NCBI GenBank assembly: GCA_026182355.1 | Contig: JAPFBL010000321.1 | Location: 277,001-341,000 of the forward strand | Length of the DNA stretch: 64,000 bases | Direction: 5' to 3' | Source: Hermatobates lingyangjiaoensis | Lineage: Eukaryota; Arthropoda; Insecta; Hemiptera; Hermatobatidae | Notes under the pieces: generated by a model | Databases searched by the model: none | Told to the model about the DNA's origin: nothing | What the model saw: the letters and a program-made list of their open reading frames with translations, nothing else | Shown here: one piece after another, positions 10,722 to 22,800 of the stretch | How the letters are laid out: each line of letters opens with the position of its first letter | Numbering within the stretch: the stretch's first letter is position 1 | Translations under genes and position numbers: made by a program

Positions 10722-12350
10722 ACTTTAAGTAAAGTATAGTGATCGTGAAAAAATTCGATCTCGAGATTTTGACGGAATTACATGTTTTGAGGTCCCAGAA
10801 GTCGTTTTATGAAGATTTTAACGATGATGTTGTGTGTGTAGTGGGTGGGTGGGTGGGTGGCGTAGTGTTAGCATTGCTTGTTACCACGCTACGGTCCAGA
10901 ATCTTTGATGGATCAAGTTGATATTTTACACAAAAATGGGCCCCATTTAGACGAAGATCCCTATTGTTTGGGAAGAATTATGCATGATGGGAAAGTCACT
11001 TTTTGTGCCAAAAACCGTTATTTTTAAAACATTTATTTCTCCTAAACTACTAACCTAGAGTTTTGAGATTTTGACATTATCTTTGAGGTTACAAATGGAA
11101 CAAACGAAAAATATATTCAAAATTTTATATCAACAGGAAATATTTTTTTTTCAATAAAATGTACAAATTTTGACTTATAAATCAATCTCAAACCTTGTGA
11201 GAGCGATACAAGCCATACTGTTTGACGGACAAGAATGAAACTATGCCTATAAATAGAACATTATATGGACAATGAGTTGAGATATTTTTTTCTGAAATTA
11301 CATTCGCTAAAGGGGCGTTAGAGTACGATTTGTGTTTTCAGAAAATGTTTTTTTGACGCTAAACGGCTCGTTAAAAAATTATGAAAATTTGACCAAAAAT
11401 GGAACAAAAAATTAGCAATTCATAAAAAAAAAATCATGAAGTTTCAATTACGGGAAAGAGCAATAACGCTATAAAAACTCTTTATTTATCCTAGACTAAG
11501 AGATCACCTGCTATACTTGTCGAATTTTTTGTATTTTTTTACATTGTTTACATTGACTTAGAAATTTTTTGAGCGAATCCACTGAGATAAAATTGATGTT
11601 TCTAATGGAAAAATGAAAATATATTATTGACTTATAAGAGATGTAAGAGGAATAATATTGTGCAGGTAAATGATAACACTCATTAAAAAAAAAATCGTAT
11701 ATATGTTATTTGACAAAGGGGAAGGAAAATGATCTTATTAAATACTAAGAAGCCATAAAATTCCCAGTATAATAATTCTGTTAAAAACCAAAAATGTAAA
11801 AGATAATTCAAAAAATAAATCTTTCGTTTAGAGATTAATAACTGTAATTATCGTACATCTTTAATTAACAAATCACCTAAAACAACATTTTCTTCGCTGT
11901 TTAAGATGTTTTTCAGAGAAAAAAAGGGTATTTTACTGTTTTAAATTTGAAAATTTTACATTAATATTCAATGTAGAAGGATGTTAAGTAAACGATGTAA
12001 GAAATCCTACTGGCTATTTGAACAATAGCCATGTTCTCTTGTAGGATAATATTTTGTTTCAAGAAATGTTCACATTGGTTTTTCAAAAATGATATTACTG
12101 CTGTAGTTATACTAATGAAATTATTTGCAAATAATAAATTATTTGTGATGTACAAAAATAAGCTTATAAATTGATATGTCCTTCAATCACTATCTGTACT
12201 ACCTCACGAATGCAATGCTAATAATTATATCCCATTTAGATATTTATGTTATGCTTAAATGATACGTTATGTTTTATATACTCAAGAAATTTGACATTGA
12301 GTTACTTATAGTAAAGTAGAGTGTAGGCCACTCCAGATTTTTTTATTTAG
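10722..12350 (+). repeat. R4 repeat, full copy A (1.6 kb)
   Basis: Nearly collinear with 23862-25490. It begins with ACTTTAAGTAAAGT, a degraded palindrome, and ends with CTTATAGTAAAGTAGAGTG...GGCCACTCC. An interior GT-rich microsatellite lies near 10835. No transposase, integrase or reverse transcriptase is seen. A minus frame at 11961-12155 (MYITNNLLFANNFISITTAV...) is shared with copy B. The element could be a non-autonomous DNA transposon with palindromic ends; the class is unknown. Confidence 0.7.
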
Positions 12351-12367
12351 AGTTCGGTTTTATTATA

Positions 12368-13125
12368 CAGTGGAACCTCTACATACGAGCTACTCTACTT
12401 ACGAGAAACTCGAGATACGAGAGGTCTTTCGAGCAAAAATCTTGCTCTACATACGAGAGAAAATTCAAGTTACGAGAATTTCCAGATGGTTCCGCTAGGT
12501 GGCCAAGTTACGAGAATTTTCAGATGCTCCAGCTAGATGGCTAAGTTACGAGAATTTCCAGATGCTCCGCTAGATTTAAGCTCTTTTAATGACACTTGCC
12601 TTACACATTTCCGTAACATTTTGAAAGGGAGGCAGAGACAAACCTCCTTGGATAAGTTTTTCTTCAAAAGACCTATAGAAAGTGAAAGTGTTGCGATTCC
12701 AGCTAAAAGGGCAAAAGAAAGCGAAGAAAAGGAAAAACTGATACAGTAATGTTAAAAAGCAGAAAAAAGTGCATAAATAAATTAGTGCCGTAAAAAAATG
12801 TAGTTTTTCATAAAGTTAACTTTAATTTTAAGTGGAAGTGCTAATAATAAATGCTCATAATAAACTCGCATTTTATTTCGTTAATATCATCTTATTTATC
12901 TTATTACTGTATTTTTATGTTCAGTCACTATTTGAATGTGTTTTTAGTAATCAGGAAGATGTGTTCATAGTTATTTAGGGTTAACTTGAATGATTTTGGG
13001 AGGCCGGGAACAAATTAATTGGTTTTCAGTTATTTCTTATGGGAAAAATTCGTTCTAGATACGAGAAATTCTAGATACTAGCACGATCCGGGAACGAATT
13101 AATCTCGTATGTAGAGGTTCCACTG
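12368..13125 (+). mobile_element. pogo/Tigger-like DNA transposon, internally deleted
   Basis: Perfect 22-base terminal inverted repeats (12368-12389 and 13104-13125, starting CAGTGGAACC) are flanked by TA on both sides, the Tc1/mariner/pogo target duplication. The interior keeps only the C-terminal end of a transposase (QTSLDKFFFKRP) before TAA at 12747. At 758 bases it is too short to be autonomous. Confidence 0.88.
12573..12749 (+). pseudogene. Tigger-like transposase C-terminal remnant
   Basis: In frame, about 58 residues with RQRQTSLDKFFFKRP and a charged tail AKRAKESEEKEK, as at the C-terminus of pogo/Tigger (CENP-B-like) transposases. The HTH and DDE catalytic domains are deleted. The ATG upstream lies in the repeat-rich 5' part and is not the native start. 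Confidence 0.7.
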
Positions 13126-13131
13126 TATATC

Positions 13132-13445
13132 AATTTTGCTCTACCGCAGTGTTTCATAGTGTAATCGTTCACGAGTTGCTTCTCTAGGTCAATGCTTAAT
13201 GCTGATGAGTCATGAATGTGCCCGGCGATGACCTCGAATGGAGTGAGATTTTTTGCTAAGTGGATCGATCTGTTATAAGCCAAGAGTGTGTATAATACTT
13301 GTCTTTCGTTGTACTGGATTTCCTTCTATATTAAATTTATTTGTATTATTTAATATCCTAATTTGTTCAATTATGATAGAATGGAATCGTTCGACTAACC
13401 GTTGCTTTGGGGGTGTTATGAACAAAGTTAAATAAAATACACCTT
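13132..13445 (-). pseudogene. Ty3/gypsy-type integrase fragment
   Basis: On the minus strand a frame of about 100 codons shows VERFHS, then LLAYNRSIH and LTPFEVIAGH. This is the C-terminal part of the retroviral-type integrase core found in Ty3/gypsy LTR retrotransposons, including the region of the catalytic glutamate. It is a fragment with no LTR, gag or reverse transcriptase nearby, and the pogo-like element at 12368 ends only a few bases away. Confidence 0.8.
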
Positions 13446-13449
13446 ATGC

Positions 13450-14040
13450 AATTCTAAGAGCTCCTTTACAAATGTATTACTAATTTCTAATCCTAAGTAA
13501 GTGTGTAAATCTATTGCGTGGGTTCATTTACATTCCTTTTTAGATTTTTCGTTGCCTGTTTTGGATTGATTTTCCATTTATTCAAGAGTATAAATATTTA
13601 TATTCAATTGGAATAGTTGAAAAAATGTAGACACACACAAATACAGTTTGATTAATATGGACCCAGTAATTATTCTATTTTTAATTACTTGGAAGTATTT
13701 TCATTAAATCAGAAACATAACATAAGCAACAAAAATGTTCAATAAACAATACTCATTTTTTGTGTAAAGTTACTTCTACATTTATCCGCTTGGAACAGAA
13801 CCATGTAAATATTAAAACTTTTTCCTTCTTTTGCAAACAAATCATATATATTATGAAATAATTTTTCCATACAGTCCGAATAAAAATAAAATCGGTCACC
13901 TGGTTGTAGTTTATTTTATATATAACATGTCTGTGGTACAGTAGTTTGTTAATAATTGGTTGTATTTTAGTCCTTCCAGATTAATAAAAAAAAATTCTGC
14001 TACAGAGTTGACATAATGATTTAGACTGAGTTAGTAAGAA
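13450..14040. other. unclassified AT-rich stretch
   Basis: No gene or clear repeat seen. Confidence 0.3.
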
Positions 14041-14042
14041 TA

Positions 14043-14318
14043 ATGTTATATACTAGTTTAGTATAACTTGCCACATAAGTTTATGTAAGTATATAAAAGA
14101 ACACATACTGTGTGGTGCCAATGAGAGTCATGTTGTTTCAAATAGTATAAAAAGTCAAACTAGTTCTATTCTACTTGGTATATGTTATATACCAGCTTAC
14201 CAATACTTGCAACATATGTTTATGTAAGCATATAAAAGAATACACACTATCTGGTGCCAATGAGAGCTATGTTGTTTCAAATAGTATAAAGAGTCAAACT
14301 AGTGCTATTCTACTTGTA
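14043..14318. repeat. two-copy tandem duplication, about 138 bases per unit
   Basis: Both units carry TATATAAAAGAA(C/T)ACA, GTGCCAATGAGAG and ATGTTGTTTCAAATAGTATAA, with about 10 percent difference. Non-coding. Confidence 0.8.
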
Positions 14319-14319
14319 T

Positions 14320-16060
14320 CACACTGGCAGAAGAAATAATTATTGAAATCGTTTCTGACATATTACGTAATATACTGCAGGAATATAACTGTTCTATAAA
14401 AATTAACAAACATCTAGGGTTACATTAATTATTAATGAAAATAAAGTTGTTTTATACTTGTTCAATGAGACCGAAATACAATACTTTCTGTCTTTCTTAC
14501 CAAAAGCTTAACTTTGTTGTGATAATGAAACAACTCTATGACATTGTTTTAAGAGACTTGTTTTATAATGTATTTACTTAATGGGTTAAAACATAATGCG
14601 TATTTAATGGGCGAAATATGCCACATTGTTACGGATTGAACAGCTACTTAATGCAGCTGTTTGGTTTTGATAAGAACACAAATTTATGTGGCTGTCTTTT
14701 CTGTGATTTCCAGCAATAAATAAATACGACATTGTCGTGATTTATATTTTAGTAGTGCATATTAATTTACCAATTAGTAGCACTATAGAAAAAGTATTTT
14801 AACACAAAATACTTGGAAAATGTTTGGTACTACTATTTACAGTAAGATAATAAAAGGAGTCTTCTAGTTAAGAAAGATTGGTACTATATGGTTTATTAAC
14901 CCTCAAAATAAATATAACATGCAATTACAGGAAGATAATATAGTAATATTGCAGGGGATATAAGTTGGTAGCACGTTTATTTTAATAAAATGTTATGTTA
15001 ACTATCTTATGATGAAAGTATTCGTTAATTGTCTAAATTAAACATCCACAAATTGGTGTCTCCTATGTGATAACGTATCTGAAATTGTATTTCTTCGACC
15101 ATGGACGTATGTGATAACAGCTGATGGAAAGTAAGTTGTCTAATTAGGTAAGGTTTTTATTTTGGATAACTCAAACTTGATTAACTTATGGTATCTTTAA
15201 TAATAGTAAAAGTATTTGTTCTAATATGTAAAGTAAATACGTATAACTGCGTAAATAGAATTGTGACTGGGGTACATTGTCTGGGGTTTTAGGGCAGCCA
15301 TATGTCTCAGAGAGTTGGGTCCCGTTATCTCTTGAATTAGGGTTTACTCGAAGTAAGGTAGCAGTATTCTAGCTTAGCGGCCACCACAGCTGATCCATTA
15401 CCACAGAAAAAGCCTCTATACTCTAGTTAATCATCATCATGATAATAATTAACTAGGATGGTTTATCATGACTCAGAAGAATATACTACTTCTTACACAT
15501 GAATAAAGATCTAACCAGCCTTGGGTTTGGAACTATAGAAACAAGGGTCCACACCAGTAACTGTTTCACACTTTGGAGTACCTGGAATGTATCAGTTCCC
15601 ACAGTACCGAATAGTTTAATTGCATGTTCATGTGATACAATAAACCCTGTCAGGCTCTACTAAATTTTGTCTGGCAAGACAGAGTCTTATTTGCCCATTT
15701 GATTAAATGCTGCCTTTAACCAGGAATTCTCCACAAGGCACAATGATTTCCCGCAGTACGACTTGTACTTATCACATAGACATTCCAAAATCAGAGCCTA
15801 TACTTGAAAACAATGAGCTCCTGACCGCCATGGATACACAATGTCAAAAAAAAAACACTTTATCGTACATTCATATTTTGATCCAGAGCCTGTTAACTTT
15901 TAAAAAAAATAAAGGGATCGTAATGCACCCTTTTATTTTTTGGCATAGTGTAACATTCTACAAAAAACTAAAAAAAAATTATTCTTCGAAAGATTTGAAA
16001 GCGAGTCAAAATGTAAAATTATACTGCATTAATAGAAGTTAATTTGAAATAATTTTAATT
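14320..16060. other. intergenic or intronic, unclassified
   Basis: No recognisable gene. The stretch 15260-15850 has higher C+G and could be an old element. Its longest open frame (15707-16042, 111 codons) has no motif I recognise and ends in lysine-rich low complexity, so it is not called. Confidence 0.3.
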
Positions 16061-16821
16061 TCAGAAGTGCTTTTCGATCACACCTGGAATATCCTTATAT
16101 TTACTAATAATGGCAACTTAGCTATAATAATAATCGTTATTTATAACCAATTTTTACAATTTCGTTAATTTTTCATTATGTAGTTTGCGTAAATTCTTTA
16201 TTTATCAAACAACTTTTGAATTCTGTAATTTTGTCGTTACAATGATGAGTCTTGAAACATTGTTGAACTAGTTTGGAGTTTTGGATCCTGGTACTACCAT
16301 CTGATGATTGCAGATTAATGCTTAACTAAAAATACTAATAAAATACCCAGCATAGTTTAGTTCTTACTTCAATGGAAATAAAAGTAAAAAAACGGCCAAC
16401 AGAAAAACAATTAATTTGAAAACACGTTTTTTTTTAGCTTTTATTTAAAAAAGGAAGAAGTTCCTTTTATTGATAAAATATTAATCCTATTAATACTAAA
16501 GGGTTATAATTCTTTTTAGTATCAAATTAAAATTTAACTGTAGAAATGGATAATTATGTTTAAAAGAAAAAAAAATCATAGAAACAACTAAATTCTGAAG
16601 GAATACGAAACCCTTTTACCTAACACTATTGCATACTTATTATAATTTATTCCAAATGATTTAATTTACTATTTTTCTTTTGTAATTATAATTTCTATAA
16701 TTTCAAAGTGATTTATGAAATAAAGTGAAATTTTTGTTATAGTATTACTTAAACTGTCATTTGTTGGCAGAAGTTTATATTACCTCTCCCGGTACTGACG
16801 TGAGTTATTGAGTGATATAGA

Positions 16822-16878
16822 ATGAGTTATATACTTTATTTCCGAAGTTGTAGTGTACTTTTATTTTTACATATATTT
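16822..16878 (+). CDS. ERP44: ERp44 exon 1 (start and signal-peptide core)
   Basis: ATG at 16822 is preceded by an in-frame TGA at 16813. Nineteen codons (MSYILYFRSCSVLLFLHIF) end at a strong donor GTAAGTA. The sequence has the shape of a signal-peptide n- and h-region, and the junction to exon 2 is phase 0. Identified by splice sites and hydrophobicity, not homology, so the start is probable rather than proven. Confidence 0.72.
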
Positions 16879-19800
16879 GTAAGTAACAATTTGATTAATT
16901 TACGAGACTGAAATAATATTGTACACTATTGTTATTGTTTTTTTTTTAAATATTTATTTTCACGGTTTTTTTTGCAGATATCGTATATATGTTATAATCC
17001 ATCCCTTTGTGGGGCTGTATCGTTAACACATTCTAATGTTGACCAAACATTAGGTATTCATTCGTTTTGTGTTATTTAACTTATGAGCTTCTAACAGATT
17101 TTTTTATATGATTGTTTTTACAGCTGAAAATGAATTGGTGTTAATTAATTTTTATGCCGATTGGTGCAAATTTAGTAATTTACTGGCACCTATTTTTGAC
17201 GAAGCCGCTGATAAAGTAAGAGCTGCTTTCCCAAATCCTGGTCAAGTTGTTATGGCCAAGGTAGACTGTGATAGAGAAAGTAAGCATTAAGTTGTTTAAT
17301 ATTTGCTTTTATTCACCTTAACTGATTAACTGTTTATGAATACACTTCATAATAATAAAATTCTTTTCTTTTTAGGTTCCATTTCTAGTAGATTCCATAT
17401 AACTAAATATCCTACCTTGAAAGTGATAAGAAATGGTCAGCCAGCAAAGAGGGAATATAGAGGCCAGAGATCATCAGATGCTTTCCTTGAGTTTGTGACT
17501 AAACAACTGGAAGATCCGATACAAGAGTTTGACGACTTGGATAAGTTGAAAACTTTAGATGTAAGTCATGTTTTTTTCATTCTTTCCTATTACATATACT
17601 GTTAGGTGAACAATAATCAATGGCTAAAAATCCGTTTCATCCTTTAGTAATGAGAAGTAGGTAACCATATAATTTTGCATAAAAGTGTATCTGTAGTTGC
17701 TGAAAATTAAATCATAAAGAGGTAATAATGTTTTTATAAACCGTTCTGCATTTAAAATCAAAGTTAATAGAAATTTGGTTAATCTAATTTGTTCAGTTGC
17801 GTTGACTATATGCAGAAAATAGGAGTCCTAGAAGCTCTCCTGTTTGGTTGTTAAAGTTATGTTCCTACATTTCTTTTAAATTAGCTTCTTTTAACCTTCA
17901 GTTTATATTCATTTCTAAATAGAATCTCAGATATAAGTGATATAAAAACATAACATATGTGTAAATGGTGCTCTAAAAAATATTAAGAATCTCATAAATT
18001 TTGGGTGATCATTACGAATGTTAGGAACATAGAGATTCTATATTCCAGAAACTTAGATTCTGTGAAATGCTGTTTAATCCGATTAAACGAAATATATGTG
18101 TTCAACTGTATCTTTTGAATTCCCAATCGCCAATTATGATGTTGGTCGATGTGTTTGCGAAAAACTATTTACTAATCAATATAAAAATAAAAGATATTGG
18201 AATAACAGTACGTCTAAATCCGTTATATTTTTTTTATCCTTTCATATATATCAGTTAAATACTTTTAATTAGAGAACTGACACTTATATAGAAATAATTT
18301 TGTTTCCTAAAAACTGACAACTAATAACAACAACCTGACTGTGAATAGTGCATTGTTTGAGCTGATGGCAGTGTTACCCTTGTCGTTAAAGTCTTCTATT
18401 AAAAGAGGTCCATATAGCTTTCAAGATTGCAGAAACTTGGGTTCCCTGAAACACTGACTAAAAAGATAAAACGAAATAAATGTGTTCAACTGAATCTCTG
18501 GTGGATTGCTATATAGCAAATAAACAGCAGGTTTTTTATCAGTTATTTTTTGTACCGCGAAATATTTAGCACTTTATATGAATGATAATCAAGCTGTCGT
18601 GTGATATTTTGCTCGTGTTTCTTTATGTTAGTTTGACAGTTCTTACTGATTCAGATAGAAGGAAATTTGACGCTAAAAATAGCATTTGATTATTGTTTTG
18701 ACTAGAAATTTCTACCTACTATTACTAGTGTTAACCCGGAAAATATCCAATAAGAATAATGAAAGGAATAAATTTCGCATAGAAAAAAAAAAGCCAAGAA
18801 TTATGTGACATGTGTTTTTTATTAATAAAAATATAGTAATTAAAAAAAAACGCGGGAAAATTACATTTACATTCAATCAGTTAAGATGTGTGAAACTAAG
18901 AAATTAACCTTTGTTTCAAGAAGTAACTTGTTTATGATTTAAAAAAAAGTGCTAATTAAAAAGTGTCGGTTTGTTTAAGAAAAATACTGATTGAATGCTA
19001 TTGTAGTTCTTAATTGATTATTTAAACAAATCATCTCATGTAGTTTACTTTTTTATAATTATTATTGAATAGTTCTGAGATTTTAAGAAAATATATATCT
19101 GAAATATTCTTATGCTATCAAATTTATCTGAGTTTTAACGTTTATATTATTTTTGATAAAAAAAAATAATAAATATTTCATTTTGGGGTTATTAGAATTA
19201 AATTTATAAGATACAAACGAATGTAATAATTATTTTTGTTCATTGAATCATTTACGGATATATAAATGTAACATATTGGGGCAAGTATTATGTCTCCATA
19301 TAAAAAAGTTTATTGTAAAAAACTAACAACGCGTTTTGAACACTTGATGTTCTTCTTCAGGTTACATCTAAAAAATATATGAATATATGAGCTCTAGGAA
19401 TATCAAGGTGAATTAATTAAAATTGAATATAATATCTGACTGTCGAATATCTGATACTATTGAGTGATAACATGAGAGTAGTATTAAAATAGCTTCGTTA
19501 ATCCTTAACTTTAACTTATACAGAAACTTGTTCTAATTTATAAATAAAATATATTCTTAATTACCACTGAATAACTAACACAGCAGAGCAGGTAATTAAG
19601 AATCAATTTTATTTATAAATTAGAACATGTTTTTGTATGTTTTTTAAATTTAAGGATTAATTAAGCCATTTTAATACCATTCTCATGTTATCATTCAATA
19701 GTGACAGATATTGTATTCAGTTTTAACTAATTCACCCCGATTTTCCTAAAGCCCATATATTCATATGTTTTTTTAGATGAAACCTGAAGAAGAACATCAA

Positions 19801-22800
19801 TTGTTCGAAAACGCGTTGTTAGTGTTTTATAATAAACTTTTTTTGTGTGGAGTCATAATACTTTTCCCAATATGAGTAAATACTACACTATAATTAATAA
19901 ATTAATTGCAGAATTAATAAATGTAACATGTATTTAGAAGAGAACTTCTGTTTTAATAATTGTTTTAAATCAGGGCACAACATTTCACATCACTTTTAAG
20001 AAAAGTACAGAGAAATGAAGTAGCAAAAAGCATATTCCTATATTGATATAGCTTCTCGACCACTGATATTTCAAATTCACACAAGGGGTTCTTGAGGATT
20101 TTGGTCATAAAACATACAACTCCTGATTATAAGCCAACGTTTCGCCAAAAGTTGTTTGGCATTTTCAAGGCTAAAAAGCAATTAATTAATTTTATGACTC
20201 TCTTTTTTTTATTATTTTGTAATTTTCTGTGTTTGTTACTGTCTGTGTGTTGTTTTGCTGTTTGAAAATCGGGTTTTTGATGTTCTGAATAATTAATAAC
20301 CAGTAATTAGGTTTAAACAACAAATACCGGTTTTTAAATAATAATAATAACACTAGGTATTTTATGATCCTTTGTGGATCATAAACAAAGTTGTTTGGCA
20401 TTTTCAAGGCTAAAAAACAATTTATTAACGACATAAGTAAAGCAAGATAAATACATCACCGGACACCACCCAACAGAAAACAAACAACACAGACAAACAT
20501 TTTGTGACAAGAGAACCACAAAGGATCATAAAATACCTAGTGTTATTATTATTATTTAAAAACCGGTATTTGTTGTTTAAACCTAATTACTGGTTATTAA
20601 TTATTCAGAACATCAAAAACCCGATTTTCAAACAGCAAAACAACACACAAACAGTATAACAAACACAGAAAATTACAAAACAATGAAAAAAAAGAAAGTC
20701 ATAAAATTAATTAATTTTTTTTTAGCCTTGAAAATGCCAAACAACTTTTGGCGAAACGTCGGCGTATAATCAGGAGTTGTATGTTTTATGACCAAAATCC
20801 TCAAGAACCCCTTGTATGAATTTATATTCCTATAGTTATCGAAAAACCGAAAAGAATTATTAAGCTTCTGGTTACTTTAAACTTGTAGAAAGTTAAACTT
20901 TTTTCTTTAAGAAAAAAAAGGTTCTGCGTGAGCAAAATTATTTGAAAATTTCATTATGAAATGTTTAACTAACTGATGAAAATAAAAATTTAATAAAAAC
21001 GAGTAGTTTAAGAATTATAAATGCTTTGTACCTTAGGATCCCCATCATCCTACTTTTTTGAACTCCTTAAAAGTATTCGGGCAATATTTGTGAACAATTT
21101 TAGTTTAGTAAAATATTGTTATTATTGTTAGTAGTGCTTTGGTATTATTAGTTTTAATTCTAACATAGTGCAATCAGTTATTATGTGGTATTTACTCATT
21201 GTAGGGTAAAAAGCTAATGAAATGGTTTCCACATATAAAAAATTAATAGCATAAACAACGCTTTTCGAACACATAGTGTTCTTCCTCAGGCATTAACTAA
21301 AAAATACAATGGCAGCAGAGAGTTAACCATAGTATAAAGTATAAACTGTATTCTGAGGTAAAATGGATAAACCAACAAAAGTATCCACACAAATGAAGTT
21401 TTATTCAACGCGTTTCGAACACTTTGTGTTCATCATCAGGAAGACACTATAATACAAATTATCTCTAATTTTTGCAACTAATTAGATATAATTTGTATTA
21501 TAGTGTCTTCCTGATGATGAACACAAAGTGTTCGAAATGCGTTGAATAAAACTTCATTTGTGTGGAGACTTTTGTTGGTTTATCCATTTTACCTCAGAAT
21601 GAGTAAATACCACACAATTACGGATTGCATAACTAATGATTTAAAAAAGGTATAAACTGTATACTATGGATAACTCCCTGGTGTCATTGTATTTTTTAGT
21701 TAATGCCTGAGGAAAGAACACTATTTATTCGAAACGCGTTGTTTATACCATTAAACTTTTATATGTAGAGACCATTTCATTAGCTTTTTACCCTACAATT
21801 AGTAGTTTTATATGGTTAGTAATTCCACACAAACAGTGAAACTACTATACATTATTATAGTAAATTTCGATTTATTATAATAAATAACTATTATAGTAAA
21901 TAATTTTCATTATTATAGTAAATTGTAATATATTTGTTATTTAATTATATGTTAAAGACATGTAAGCTAGCATTTTTTCTGTCAAGCTATATATTAATAC
22001 AATAGAAAGTAATTTTAAGATTTAATAATGTTTAATGCGTTTGCAGTTTATTCATTTGTAACAATAAGAACTGCAGCTTAATTAATGGTAATTGTTAATA
22101 ACTCTTTTTTTTTTGTAAATTCACCTGCAGAACTATAAATTCTTAGAGAACCTAGAATATCTTAGTAGTTCATCACTTGTGCAATCTATTATAGTGTGTT
22201 ATTTAGTCATATTTGGGGGATTTCAAAAATTCCGTCTCCACACAAAAAAAAACGTTTAATATGATATTAACAACGGGTTTCGAACATTTAGTGCTCTTCT
22301 TCAGGCTACCATTGTTCTGTTGAGAGTCGATCTATGTGATTTAGTTAGAAAAGACTCAATTTTCAGTCTTTTCTAAACTCAATCCCGTAGATTGACTCTT
22401 AACAGTGCGGATGTTAACCTGAAGAAGAGCACTAAGTGTTCGAAACCCTTTGTTAGTTTCATATTATACTTTTTTTTTTGTGTTTGTGGAAGCCTAATTA
22501 TTGAAATTCCCAATTATCCTAGCAAGGTTTATATTTGAGTATATTTGACGCTTAATTCTAACAAATTACGATTAATTTGGATTTTTTTTTTATGTATAAC
22601 AAAACCATCAAAAAAATAATGTAATGTTTAACATACATCTGTAACAGAAGATAAAACATTAAATAATTATACAGTAAAAAGTTAATGAAATGGTTTCCAC
22701 AGATAAAAATTTAATGGTATAAACAACGCGTTTCAAACACGTAGTGTTCTTCCTCAGGCATTAACTAAAAAATAGAATGATACCAGAGAGTTGTCTATAG

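Noticed and set aside
13253..13435. 60-codon plus-strand frame
   Set aside because: Shadow of the gypsy-type integrase fragment on the minus strand.
15707..16042. 111-codon open frame as a gene
   Set aside because: No recognised domain, no splice context with ERp44, and a lysine-rich low-complexity end.
16065..16107. terminal exon of the OSGEPL1-family gene
   Set aside because: Acceptor and phase fit, but the residues do not resemble the family's C-terminus and the intron would be 11.5 kb. Kept only as a weak possibility in the findings.
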